From Anarhynchus alexandrinus (lineage: Eukaryota; Chordata; Aves; Charadriiformes; Charadriidae), in assembly GCA_008711295.1 (NCBI GenBank), contig VUYV01000214.1, positions 1,355,376-1,419,375 on the forward strand: a DNA stretch of 64,000 nt, read 5' to 3'. Below, in pieces: positions 1 to 12,765 of the stretch; position 1 is the stretch's first letter, and every line of letters starts with the position of its first letter. The notes under the pieces were generated by a model, which did no database searches, was not told where the DNA came from, and saw only the letters and a list, made by a program, of their open reading frames with translations. The position numbers were made by a program, and so were the translations under genes.

Positions 1-1001
1 ATTGAATATCATTAGATCTAGTAATTAGATAGTCATCTTGTGTACCATAATTGAATCTACTGAAAGCTAATTAATAATGCTTTTATTAATAAGAAAGCGT
101 CCCTAGATTCTTTCCTCATCAGCTAGATCTGTTGTCCCATCTGTTGTCCTTTTGCACATGTTCATGAATTACTTTAAAATATTGTTGTTCTTAATTTTTG
201 AAAGCATGATCAGGCACTTGATGTATCATGTAAATATTGCCCGCGTTGTCGCTGACTTAATATAGGTATCGGGGAAAGTTGTGAAGCAATACTGGCCATC
301 AACTAGCTAGTGAAGGGAACAGTATTATAAGAGATAACATCACCCGAGAGGAGTGGGTTGGACAAATGACAGCAGCGAGGTTGGTCGGAGTACAGTATAT
401 TCCTGAAGATGTTACAGTTTGCCTACCACCAGCGCGTGTACATTTCATCCGTATTTATGAAACAAACATAAAATAAAGTGAGAGGGAGAGATGAAAAGCT
501 AATAAGTGAGCAAACCACAGTGATGCGAAGGGAGGGCATTTATGGATATCTCTTGTTTCCAGCTTTCTCGTTGTGCTGTTGGCTCTTGAAACTTATTAAT
601 CCTCACTCTCAGGTACAGCTAATATAGGTAGTACTGATGCAATTAGTTCTGTCCACTGCACTTAAAAGCGTTATTAATTGCTTCAAAGAGAAATTTAGAT
701 GAAGGTCTGTCATTTCTGAGCTGAAAAAGGTAAAATAGTGAAAATTCAACCGGCAGTAGTGGTTGCTAATCTGGTTGTATGCTTTTTGCTATTATAAGAT
801 CTCATGTTAAGTTACACTTTTTACTACCACCTATTTTTGTATTGTCACCTTCATTTCAAACTCTTTAAAAAGGCTGCTTCAGGATTTATTTCAGCACCAA
901 ATGTATTTTTATTACCATGTAATATGAAAGCAAGGCTGGCATTAGAATAAATTGGCGGCATTATGTAGTAACTTCTTCTAAGAATTTGACACTGCTTCTG
1001 A

Positions 1002-1067
1002 GGTTTTTTGGTTTGGTTGTTTGGGTTTTTTGTTTTGTGGGGTGTTTTTTTTTTTTTTTTGGTTTTT
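1002..1067. repeat. T-rich GGTTT-interrupted low-complexity tract
   Basis: A run of T broken by GG and G (GGTTTGGTTGTTTGGG style), ending in 16 consecutive Ts. Similar tracts recur at 11207-11240, 21285-21314, 41016-41050 and 49285-49309. It is low-complexity DNA and gives no coding evidence; the short minus-strand frame across it is Lys/Gln-rich only because of the tract. Confidence 0.75.
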
Positions 1068-2670
1068 AGTCTGAAGAGTAACTTTTTCAGAGAACTTCTG
1101 CTCTTTTATTTTTAAGTGAGGATGTTTGGCCAGTAGAGGGCACTGCACTATAACGCAAGGCGAGAAGAAAACTCCCGTTTCAGTTTTCAAAATCCGATTT
1201 GTCATTTCAACAAACTTACTCATAAACTTAATTTATAAGCATCTAAATTTCCCCAATGTTAAATGTGGCAAGTTGCCACACTAAGGAAAAATGCTACATG
1301 TACTTGAATGTCAGTTTAATGAGAAACTTAACCAACGCCCAAAGGCTCAACTTGGTATTGTGGTTGTACTTTCTTTTCTGGAAAACAGACTATTGTAACA
1401 GCCCACTGAAAGTTGTCAAAATATAGCTAAGTGCATATATCATGTAACCCTCCATGCAACAAATGGTTGACATCTGATGGAAAAGTCTGAAATAAAAGGT
1501 TGGTTTGGAAAGAGAAGCTTCTACAAAACCATGACATTTCCAATCATTACATTTTTCTTAATGAGTTTTCTAATCATTTCACAGAATTTTAGAGTAGGGA
1601 TAGAAGGGGGTGAGAGGACTCTGGGATGTATGGCTGCAAATATCTGTCTTGTATAAGAAATAGTTTGCAAAGAATGTCTCTGTTTTCAGATTAAAGTAAA
1701 AGACTCGCATTTGTGGCTTTGTTTCACTAGAATTTAGTATTTATCTTGGTAGCAAGTTAGAGAATGGAAATAAGGCTACTCTTTTATTTGTTATTGAAAA
1801 GGGTGCAAAGAGCTAGACTGGATCCCTAGTCTTCAGTATTGGCACTTTTTGTCTGTATGTGTGAGGATGAATCTAGTAAAGGGGGAATCATTTTATAAAG
1901 GCTTTATTTGGGCTTCCTAATTTGTTGACCTTTTCAGTTAAAGATTCATATTACAATGCACATAATTGTTCCCATCAAGCTCCATGACACTTGACAATAT
2001 GGATAACTGCATTTATATGCATCTGTGATGAAAATTTGGAAGACATAACATTAAAATGTGTTCTTTGCTGAAGATGACAATACAACCCTTCTTACCACAT
2101 CACTGCAGTCTCTCATTGTTACACAAAATAAAGTGCCAAGCACGGTACTCATTTTTCTTGGGTGGGGGTGGATATTGGTGGAAAACCATGATGACTGCAA
2201 TGCACAGAGAAGTGTAACTTTGTCCTTTACCATGGCATAGGTAGAAATAAATAAACATATGTTTTCTTTTAACCTTGATCTTGTGGTTTTGAAATAGTTT
2301 CAACTTTAACATGTTTTATGTGAGACTAAATTTGATGTATATGAATCGCGCATATACCTATTCTAGTAACAGGCACTTCATTGCATTCGTTATGTCCATT
2401 TATCTAAAATATATTGAGGGAAAGGAAAAGCACAGTGATAGGACTTCTTGATGTCTGCAACTAAAATACATAGGTCATTCCTGATTTCATCTAGCTTCAT
2501 CCACAAGATACGTCACAGCTTGTGTTTTGTATTGGCAGCACTCAACAGAAAAAAATACTTTAGAAATTGCATATACCAGTTGTCTTCCATTTTTCTTCCT
2601 GCAGTTGCTTCCCTGGGCTGCTCCTGTGACAGAAAGTAAGGCAGCCCACCTATCAAATTGAATCAAGAGC

Positions 2671-2700
2671 CCGCCCCTGCTGATGGGGAGTATATAAGCA
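2671..2700 (+). promoter_or_regulatory. Possible core promoter: GC box and TATA box
   Basis: CCGCCCC at 2671-2677 is followed about 13 bases later by TATATAAG at 2691-2698, an arrangement like a TATA-type core promoter. A purine/G-rich stretch follows. An ATG at about 2742 opens a short frame of about 37 codons with no recognisable domain. No conserved transcript is visible. In an AT-rich window a TATA-like string is common, so only the pairing with a GC box makes this worth listing. Confidence 0.2.
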
Positions 2701-5700
2701 ATTGGGGTGGTGGGGGGAGAAGTGGAGAAAGGCTTGAAGGCATGAAGAGACCATTTGTTTTCCTACAAGTTCAAGTTGTGGCAGTGGAGGGGAGAGCTGG
2801 GATAAAAAAAATAGCATTCTCACTAAGGCGGGGGATAGAAATTTTACCTTAATATCTGAGCGTTATACTGCTGTTCTTGTGAGCATTGTGTTGACATCGC
2901 AACCCTGCAAGCCAGAATCCTGCCTCCTAGTTGAAAGAATGACTTTTCATCTCCATAGCCTACTCTCTAAAGAAGTGATGTTGGCTGTCTAACATGTTCC
3001 TCCTACAGACATTATTTCTGGGGCAGTATCAAGCAGAGAAAAATGCAGCAACTACAAGTGAAAGTTAAGGGAACTCAGTGTTGTTAATGGATAGACTGTA
3101 GTGAATGGATTAAAGGAAGAAAAGACAAAGGAAAGAAAATTTTGTTGCAGATGTGGAGAACAGTTGTGTAGTTAGGAGATGCTATTTACGGGTTATTTCT
3201 TTGGTATTTTACAATTAACAGTATTATTAAAATCTATTAAAAAGCTTTCCAAATAATATATCAATCATAAATTAAAATAGCATAATTTGGTTATGATGTT
3301 TCACAGTGGAATTGGAACCAAAAAAAAAAAAAGAATTAAAAAATTGGAGTTTCTAATTTTTCTCTACCCAGAAAGCAGGAAGACTTTTTTTTTTCCTGTG
3401 TTTTTAAGTGTTAATTTGGTGTTTACCACAGGGTGTTGCAGTCTTGCCTTATTTGCTAATCTCTGTACAATCTTATTCTTTAATTAATTGTAAAGTGCTT
3501 TTCCTTATTGAAATATAAATAATTGTTCATTTTATTCAGGTGGCATTTATAGACTTCTGTATGCTACAACGTAGTACACAATGGAGCAAGACGTATGCTT
3601 ACTTTCAATGCATTAAATTACACTGGAGTTCAGATAACATGTCTGAGTTGTTGAAGCTGCCTTTATTATATGGGATGGAGTTAAGACTATGTGTCATTTA
3701 TGACAGCTCCAAAACCACCTCTCTTATAAAAGTTTCAATTATGTATCTTTCAAAATGTTTTTTTTGGATTGATATTTAAAAAAAATTGATTTTTTAAAAA
3801 ATATATTTCAAAGAAAAATCTTACCAGGAAAAACAAGTTCTTCAGTAAATAAATTGCTGTATGCATCTTCATTTCATTATGCAATTAAAAACAATACCAA
3901 TTTTGTTCCTTAGGTGGACACTATGAGACTGCTGGTCATTCAGTTGCAGTTCAATGTGCATTTATCACCTCCATATTGCAATTTTTTCCACTAAAATTAA
4001 ATTTAGATATTTTGCAATAAGCAAGCATCTCAAACTAATAAAACTATCCTATTGTGTACAACAAGAGTGTTCACAACAATAAAAATTAGTATTAATTTGA
4101 GAGTTTATCTTTTATCTGCTTATGGCTATTTTCTTGGGTAACCCTGCCCAAGTACCCTACCAAACTGAAGGAATGTATTCTAGACCTGATATATCTCTCG
4201 TTTTTAAATGTATATAATACTTTGTTTATTCAAAGTTTTAAAGTAATAACCAAATTCTCATTGCTAAATCAACACACAATTTAGGTTAAATACTGGTTAC
4301 AGCTATTATTGTGCCGGGGAGGTAATAGACATTGTTGCAGGCAATGTTCTGCATTGCAACTAATATACATTTGTGTTTGATCCTCTAAATAGGGCTGATA
4401 CGTAAAAGCTCACAGGTAAAATTGTTGCTTTGGTCATTTGACTACTGTGTTAACCCCAGTGCTTGGAAACTTCATTTTAATGAAGTTCCTTTAAGGAAAT
4501 TTAAGTGATAGAAATTCTTTAAAACCTGGTGGTTGCTCATGGATTTCTCAGCTCTGACACTTTCATAGCTGCACATGTAAAAACTTTCTTTTTATAGGCA
4601 AAACTTGATTAACTCCAAATGGGACAATGAAAGTTACTTTTCAGGTTGGATAGGCTGAAATAAATGCCAGACAAATACCAGTGCCAGTTGCTTGCCTGCT
4701 TTTTTTTTTTTTACTGCACTGTAATTTGGAGAAGCAATTATACTCTCTCTTTTACTTCAGATTAAACCCCCTATCTCCAGGGCTGTTTTCCCCCCATCAC
4801 CAACAATGCTTTTAGATGTTATCACTATGTTCTCCAAAAACTTTGCCCTAATTGCTTAGCTGTTTGTTTGTATTGCTAAGACAATTTATCTCTGGTCTCT
4901 GGGTCAAAATGAATGTATCAGACCATTACAGTACAGAAAGCTTAGTATGTGGGCACTGAAGCTTACATTCATTGCACGCTATATTGAGTTCTGTTCTTCT
5001 CGTTTCACATGGCTGTTTTGCTTCCAGCATGCTGTAATGGCATTTTTCATAAGTTACTGATACTTATCTCCTCTGGTTTATGTTAGTTGGACTGCCTACA
5101 CCCAAGGACTAGCAAGAATAGATAATCTTGATGGCCTTTTTTATTTAGTCAGCTGTCTACAATATATGTGGTGCTCATTAGTATTAAAATATGTTTGAAA
5201 ACAAAGCTCAAAGAGCTAATAAAGCTGTTTTCCTGCTGATTTCTCTTACTTCAGCAGTTGCTACTGAAGGGTCCCCTCCAATGGGGTCTGTGACTTGACC
5301 CTGTGGTAAAGCAAATCCAATAATACAATGTAATTGGTATTTGTTTTCTTGGACACAACTTTGCTAGAGGTTTCCACATGTTCCTGTGCTTACTTAGCTA
5401 TTTTGTTATTTAAAAAAAAAAAGACTTCTAAACTGAAATGTGTGGAACTTGCAGCGTTCCCTAGGCATTTCAGATAAACAAAGCATGTACTCTTCTTGTA
5501 TTTAGTTCTTTTCTTACTCTTTTGAGGCTATGGCTGCAGTAAATTTTAAACATCTTCATCTCAGAATTTCATTATTTGTGGAAGTTCACATGCTTTCTCA
5601 TCTTGACAAAGAATTAAGGTGGTTTTTTTTTAATATTAGAAGAGTTTCAATTTGATTTGTGTGCATAATCTTTTATATCTAACTTTGAGTGTAAGGCTCC

Positions 5701-5905
5701 TATTAATCTTATTTTATCCACCTGCCAAGCTCTGCTTAAATTTTAATTTAGAAAATGAGCCTGTTAGTATTTAAGTTAAAGAAGCACTGGTCAGCCAAGG
5801 AACTACTATGATACCTTGAGGGTTTTGACTGCAAGCACTTTGTTTAGGCCCTCTTGCAGGAAAACCCAAGGCCAGCTCTAAATAAAATAAGGTACAATTT
5901 ATTAA

Positions 5906-6521
5906 GCTAGTGTCGTGATTTAACACCCTGCTGGCAACCAAGCACCGTGCAGCTGCTTGGCCGACCCTCCCCTCCCCCCCCACCTCCAGCATGGTAAGGG
6001 AGAAAATCAGGAGGGTAAAAATGAGAAAAAAAACCCTTGTGGGTTGAGATAAAGACAGTTCAATAGGTAAAGCAAAAGCTGCACATACAAGCAAAGCAAA
6101 ACAAGGAATTCATTCACTGCTTCCCATGGGCAGGCCGTTTTCAGTCATCTCCAGGAAAGCAGGGCTCCATCACGCATAATGGTTACTTGTGAAGACAAAC
6201 AACATAACTCCAAATGTCCTCCCCTTCCTTCTTCTTCACCCAGCTATTTATGTGCTGAGCGTGATGTCATATTGCACAGAATATCCCTTTGGTCAGTTGG
6301 GGTCAGCTGTCCCGGCTGTGTGCCCTCCCAGCTCCTTGTGTCCTCCCAGCCTACTTGTTGGGTGGTGTAAGGAGCAGAGAAGGCCTTGACTGCCTAGGAA
6401 CAACTGAAAACACCAGCGCGCTCTCAAAAAGTACTTCTCATCCCAAATCCAAGAGATGGCACTATACCAGCTGCCAGTAAAAAAGCAGCATCTCTGTCCC
6501 AACTGAAACCATGACAGCTAG
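5906..6521 (-). mobile_element. Solo LTR of an avian ERVL-type endogenous retrovirus, with target duplication
   Basis: The LTR proper is 5911-6516 (606 bp). On the plus strand it begins TGTCGTGATTTAAC and ends GAAACCATGACA. It is flanked by a perfect 5-bp duplication GCTAG (5906-5910 and 6517-6521), the size usual for ERVL-type integration. The sense strand is minus: read that way it starts TGTCATGGTTTC, has a worn TATA-like TAAATAG at 6250-6244, and ends in CACGACA. No internal retroviral genes are present, so this is the product of LTR-LTR recombination. The minus-strand open frame across 5771-6094 is accidental. Family assignment is from remembered terminal motifs; I am confident of LTR structure and less sure of the exact subfamily. 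Confidence 0.9.
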
Positions 6522-9500
6522 TTATCCCTGCTGCTTCTGTACAGTGATGCTGCTGCTGTCAGTGATGGAGAATTGCTTTGTGATATGGACTTTGATGTCT
6601 CAACAGCAGGAATGGGCTGAGCCTGTGCCCTCTTTTCCTGTTTCCCACTTTTCACCCAGCAACACTGGAGGCATAGGAGCAATGGCTGTTCCAGAAGATG
6701 AGGGATTAGTTAGGTCCAGTGTTAGGTGGTGAGTGCAGGTTCTGTCGATTGTGGTAGAGAGGTGGACAGGAGATGGGGACCTCATGCCTGAAAAGAGAGG
6801 ACAATAGATGCAGGGAAAACAGCAGCAGTCTGAATGAAGATTAAAGGAACCCTCACTCTTACCCAGAGCTCCCTTGCACATCTTGCTGACCACTTCAGAG
6901 CTTGCTCTGGCTCCTCTTTGTCATCCATTATCATGTCAACATCTCATTAATCCCTTCAGTTTCTCCTCTTCTTATTTGTGGGGTGGGAGTAGTGTCTATG
7001 CGTATGTCTGGGGAAAGCCACGGACAACAAAATTTGATTTTGCTCACTCTGCTGAGAAGTCTTGATTGAGCTCTGACTTCTATTTAAATGTTCGAGCATC
7101 TGAATTTTATCTCTCTAGCTGGTCAAGAATCTGAGTTTATGCATCCTCAGAGGACCTTAAACTTTTCCCAGGAAGAATGTCTTACATCTGAAAAATTGGG
7201 AGAAAAGTCTTTGTCTTTCATTATCCACACATCTTTTCAGCAGCATCACAGCAGGTCCCTGCTGTGCAGAGGTAATCGATAAGCTAGGATGCAGGGAGTA
7301 TACCCATTCCCTTCAAATTTACTCATTTGCTACAGTGAGCAGTCAGCCCTGTATGCAGTTGATTAAATATAGGTTTAGAGGCATAATCATATAGGTAGTT
7401 ATTGGATTTCTGTGAAATCTCTGTCTTACAGAGGTCTGTCCTTTCTGTGATATTGTGTTACAACTTTTCAGATTTCTTTTGGTTTTTGTTTGCCCAGTTG
7501 TGCAAGCTCTTAACCAACCTGTGTGCTTGAACCCTGCATACTTACTTGGAGTCTAAATTTAATTTTATCACTCATGCATAGTATTAAAACCAGAAAATTA
7601 AGTCAGAATTATCCTCCTGTTTACTTTACAGCAAGTCTGTGCGTGTGACGAGTAAACATACTGTGGGTGGCCTAGGGTAAAATAAAACCTAAGTACTTGT
7701 TTGCAAGGGCAGCTTTCTTCACCTTCAATAGATAAACACCTAGCCATGGTTTAGCAGATTTTACTAGTTGGTTTATTTGACATGAGAAATAAATATCCCA
7801 CAGATGAATGTAAAATTTTTTAAAAATTATTTTGGTCTTTTCATAGGCATATTGTAAAGTTTTCTGAGTCTTCTAGTGCTCAAAACATAAGCCTTATTTT
7901 TGACGTTTGGATTAAAGACTTTGCCACAGCCAATATCTCAGACCTCTGTAATTAAATTGGAAGTAACAAAACTGAAATATATGCCCTTACCTTACCCATT
8001 CAGCCTTTATCTCGGGTAAGGATTACACAATGCAAATGAGGAAAAAAAAATCCCAAATCCTCATAGTATCACAAGGTAGACAATTCTAAAAATCTCTGAT
8101 TGCAGCAGAGGAATTGTGATGCTTTAATGCATGAGCTAATGAAGAACTGAAGCTGTGACCAAGATTATTTAATCTTACCTTTGCCTGTTCCTTGTTCAGT
8201 AAGTTCTTATCTCTTTCACAAATAGAAGAGGCATGATCTCAGTATAGAATTTGCTATTCAAGATATTACCATTCAAGACATCATCATTCCCCTCACAATT
8301 TCTTGTCTGAGATGGCTTTTCTTCTTCTAGCTCTGTCTGAGCAAGGTTAATATAAGTATCAAAGATTAACAACAATTATACTTCTCCCTGGGTAAGGGGT
8401 TTCTACTTGTTCATTGGTTTCAGTATTCTTGTTTGCTAACAAAGAAATAGCATAGAAGTGTCTGATAATTCAGGTGGGTGACTTCACCTTTATTTCAGAA
8501 ATATCCTTCACAGTAGTTGCCACAGTGTCCTTACCTACCTGTTTTAAAATGCCTCAGTTTGTTGAGGGGTAGGAAAGTGAAGGAAACATTTGAAGTTCAA
8601 GGTTTTTTGGTTTACACTGTTAGTTCTCATTTGGGTTCTTTTATGTAAGCACAGCTAGCCTGTCTTGGACTAGTAACCGTCTGTGATCTGGCAGGTGAAA
8701 CCTGTAGTCGTGCTGCCAAAGCCAGCAAAGAAAGTCTATGGAGTCGGGGAGAAACCTGAGGAACTCCTTGATATGGGATATTAGATTGGCATATTCTCAG
8801 AGTACAGTAGAGTAACTTCTCCATGCAGGCTCTGGACCCAGATTATTAAATGGGTTGTAAACCATCGTGTTTAGATATGAACTTGTGCTGAGTGACCATG
8901 AGCTGCAGTCCGCGAGCTATCTGGTTGCAGTTACTATATAGGGAGGCTCTGCGGGTCAGATGCTTGCCTGTATCTGCTACAAAGGTGTGACTTCAATGAG
9001 GATTCACTGTGCAAAGGGATTGTGTCTACTGCACTGCAGCCTGTGGAAAGACACCTTTTGTAAAAATGCGATCCACAAAGTCCAAATCACAAATGGGAAA
9101 CAGGTTTTGGGTCATGTAGTTTCTCCTTTGGTATTATTGGAGTATATAAACTTTGTAATTCTCGGTGATACTGAGTATGAGATCTGTGAACATATATTTT
9201 TCTATCAATGAGATATTCTGATAGTCAAGTTTAATCTTCCCTGTCTTAAAATCTGTCTGATAGTTTTTGAATTACAAATGAACAGACCTTATCTTCATTT
9301 TCTTCAAATGATTATGGACATATAAACACTACTTGACCTCATAATACTTACCATGTTTGTTGTAATGTTCTGTCAGCTTGCATTTTCTGCAGGTCCCATC
9401 TTTTTTCCTCTTTTGCACATGCCATTTTGCGTAATATATATGGAGCAAAGTGAAAGGGAATTTCTGCCTTTAACAGCAAAGGACAGTACAAGTTGTTCTG

Positions 9501-11206
9501 GTATTAATCATAGCTATAGGACACTTAGCATTTTATTTTTTAGCTTTAATCACCTGACTTTCCTTATGTTCCTTGATGGCAATCATCTACAAAGATGTTT
9601 GACATATAAAGCAAGATTAATTTTTGGCTAAAGGAATTACTAGTTTGAGACAACAAGAAAAGAAGACAACTGGCATAAGTGTTACAAAAATAGTTTTTCT
9701 ACTTTTCTGTATGTGGGTCAAAGTCAAGAGAACTTTCAAACACTGATGTAGTAAGAAGTTTTTGGGGGCTGGGAGTTAAAAGGCTAGATGACTGTGGGTT
9801 TACTCAGACTTCTACCTATATACAGAAAAATCTTTTATGATTATAAAGACAAGAAATGAACATTATCTTAAGGAAGGTTCTTGTTTATGTCTGTCTGTTC
9901 TTAGTCAGTAGCACGTATTTGAAACAGTATCTGAGTGGCATGAAAAAGCTTTTATTGTCTCACTGCTACAGGGAACGACATTTTCCAAAAGCACAATTGT
10001 CAAAAGTATGCATGTAATGTGCTGTAAGTATTTCGAGGGGGAGTAGTAAATGATGCTGGCGATGTATTTTCTTTTGGGGGAAAAAATGCTTCAATGCATT
10101 GGCAAAAATTCAAGTGAATGACAGTAGAAGGATAGAAGCTTATTGCTGATTTGCCAACAAAAATGACGTGTGACTTTGTGAACTAAAGGAACGTTATGGC
10201 CACCTGACTGAAAATTTGAGTCTGGTTTTGTTTGCGCTTTTCTCCTTTTCCTATACCAAGAAATGCCCTATAGGCACTCCATATCTTTGCTTAGTTCTTT
10301 AAGTTCATTAGAGAAAAGAATTAAGCGAATTTGTGAGATTCTCAGCTATACTATGTACTTACCTTAGCCACGCTAAAGGAAGAATGTAAATTCTCACAAT
10401 CTGTCACTGTGTTTAATGTTTCTTCTCTACTTATGTCCAAACTTACTGTGCTCATTTAAACAAGCCCTACCGTATCGTTATGTCAAATACTTTTAAAAGT
10501 ACAGCAATTGCTAAAGCACTTGTAAAGAAGTAGCATACTTTCTGATCTTCATTTAATATACTACTAAACTTGAATATTCCACGGTTGTGAAGTTCAGTTT
10601 CACCTTCATTTTAGCCATTCATAAAATTACAACATATGTACCTCAGAACTGAAATGAGATTGCTGTGAGGACCCAGATTCCTGCAACATACTCTGAGGTT
10701 TTCAGACGAAAAATGACACTTTAAAAAAATCACTTCCTGAGAAAATGCAAACGAGTACATTTTTACCAATCATATACAAATGGCCATTTATATGTGTGAA
10801 GATAAATTCTTTCCATTGCAAAGGAAGATTGATAATACAAACTGTTCTATTCTTTGGAGCAGAAACTTACTCTTCCTCTGGAATTTTTAATTAACAATGA
10901 TAACTGTTGAAATAAAACACAGGCCAGTGTAGCTTCCAAATACTTTTTAATATTGCTACTTTCTTTTTAGAACTGAATTAAGAAACATGATGCAAGAGGA
11001 CTAAAATAGGAATAGAGAAGGGAAGTAAAATGACCTGTTAAAAATCAGCTGTTTAGTAACTGGTAACAAAACAGATTTTTAAGAAAATTCTGTTGAGTCT
11101 CAATAGAAAAAAGCAGTAGGGAATGCAATTACAGGTGAATTATAGTAGTGCGAAATTAAAGGTAGGACACTTTGAACAAAGAATAATAAAAAGCCATAGG
11201 TGTGCT

Positions 11207-11240
11207 TATTTTGGGGGTGTTGGTTTGTGGGGTTTTTTTT
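11207..11240. repeat. G/T-rich low-complexity tract
   Basis: TTTTGGGGGTGTTGGTTTG is followed by GGGG and a run of eight Ts. It is the same style of tract as at 1002-1067, 21285-21314, 41016-41050 and 49285-49309. Confidence 0.65.
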
Positions 11241-12739
11241 GAGCTCACACAGGTTTCTTACACAACTCACATGAGAAGGATGAAGCAGAATGTGTTTTTC
11301 TGTTTCCTTTTTATCTTTCAAAGAAAAAAATGATATGTGACACTTTCTCTAGGTCTAGTTTTGTGGAAGCTGTCACTCAAGAAAACTAGTTTCTCCAGGT
11401 AAAAGAGCTGTCTTGTTGTGGAGTCTCCAAAAACACTTGAGTAACTTAGGGCAGTAAGTTGTTGGAAACTTTGATGTAGTTATTAAAAAAAAATTGCATC
11501 AAAAAGTAGAAGCAGTGTTTAAACCGAGAACCTACCATCAGGACTCTTTCTCCAAGTTGTGAGTAGACCCCTCTGTTTCTCACCAAGTGCTCAGTTTTCT
11601 TTCACTGGCTCCTTTTCAGGTCTTACTGATATGTTACAGAAATCCTGACTGTTACTAACTCTCATGGTTGTGGTTTCACAATCAATTTAAAGTGATCTAA
11701 GACTGTGTTGCCTCCAAAAGGGTTTGTCTGGCTCTTCCCTCTGTGCTCATGTCTCTCTGATTCCACTTTTTCCCTTTTGTCAGCACTAGATACTATACAG
11801 GTCACTTCTCTGGTAAAATACCTGCAAAAGACCCAGTAGAAGAGGTTGAGAGTAAAAAAGGGGAAAAGAAATCCTTCGTTAGCTTGGGCCAATTTGTTAC
11901 TTTGAGAATATAATGAAGACAGATTTTTTTTTTTTCCCTGTGAGTTTTCAAGGCTTATGGAGCTACTCTTCTTAGCTTCAACTTTTAAAACTCTTGGCCC
12001 TCTTCTTTCAGTTTACATACAGGCACGTTAATGGTATGGTCTCCATTTCAGAGAGTTTGGCCAAAATGGAAACACTGTTCAAAAGAGAAAGTGAACAAAT
12101 AGGGATGTGCCAGGATTGACTGGACAAGGGGCCTAGGCTAAGGAATAGTATGTGTGCAGGAGGAGGGCCAGGGGTTAGGAAGAAGACCCATTCAACAATG
12201 CACTGAGTGACAAGGAGTAAACTGCGTATATATTAGACTTAAAATATCCCTCTGTCCCCACACCCCTCCTTTCAAGCAGCTGTTTTCCAAGGCAATTTCA
12301 AGGTACTTCAGTCCTGCCTCAGAAAGTATTAACTTTCTTCTTGAATTTCTGTTTATTTTCTGCACAGCTTTAAGACGTAGTTTAGATTTGCCACAGTTTT
12401 TTTTGGATCTTAAAAGGCCTGGGCAGTTCCACACTTCTTCACAATCCCCTTGGAGTTGTCACCTGGCCCTGTTAATACTTTCTTTGTGCCAGCTGCTTCC
12501 CACTATGATAGTGGCTGCAAGTATAACAAGCATTCATTTTTCGGATGCTGGTGATTTCAGGACTGCAAGAAAGATCCATTACTCTTGCAGTAAACAGGTA
12601 TTTTTAAAGGTTGGGTTGAATTAAAGACTCTTATTTTCATCCTGTACCTTCCTACTATACCTCAGCAATAGTAAATTCTCCAGTTCCACCTCTGGCTCTC
12701 TCCACGGATGAAAAAAAATTGGATTTTTAATGACATCAT

Positions 12740-12765
12740 GTTGCATTGGTTACAGCCAATGCAAC
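12740..12765. repeat. Perfect hairpin with back-to-back CCAAT boxes
   Basis: The arms GTTGCATTGG (12740-12749) and CCAATGCAAC (12756-12765) are exact reverse complements around the 6-base loop TTACAG. Each arm contains a CCAAT box in opposite orientation overlapping a TTGCA half-site. A TGACATCA CRE-like motif precedes it at 12731-12738 and a further GTTGCATGG follows near 12777. It may be a protein-binding palindrome; function is not shown. Confidence 0.5.

Larger units (their letters stand above)
1..5905. other. AT-rich non-coding DNA, no gene seen
   Basis: No convincing gene. Open frames here are short and lack recognisable domains. There are long A/T runs (for example around 3310, 3385 and 4700) and a T-rich tract interrupted by GG at 1002-1067. 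The only promoter-like signal is the GC box plus TATA motif at 2671-2700, listed separately. The content is compatible with intron or intergenic DNA. Confidence 0.6.

Noticed and set aside
5771..6502. Several frames between 5771 and 6502 on both strands
   Set aside because: They lie in or across the solo LTR, which encodes no protein.
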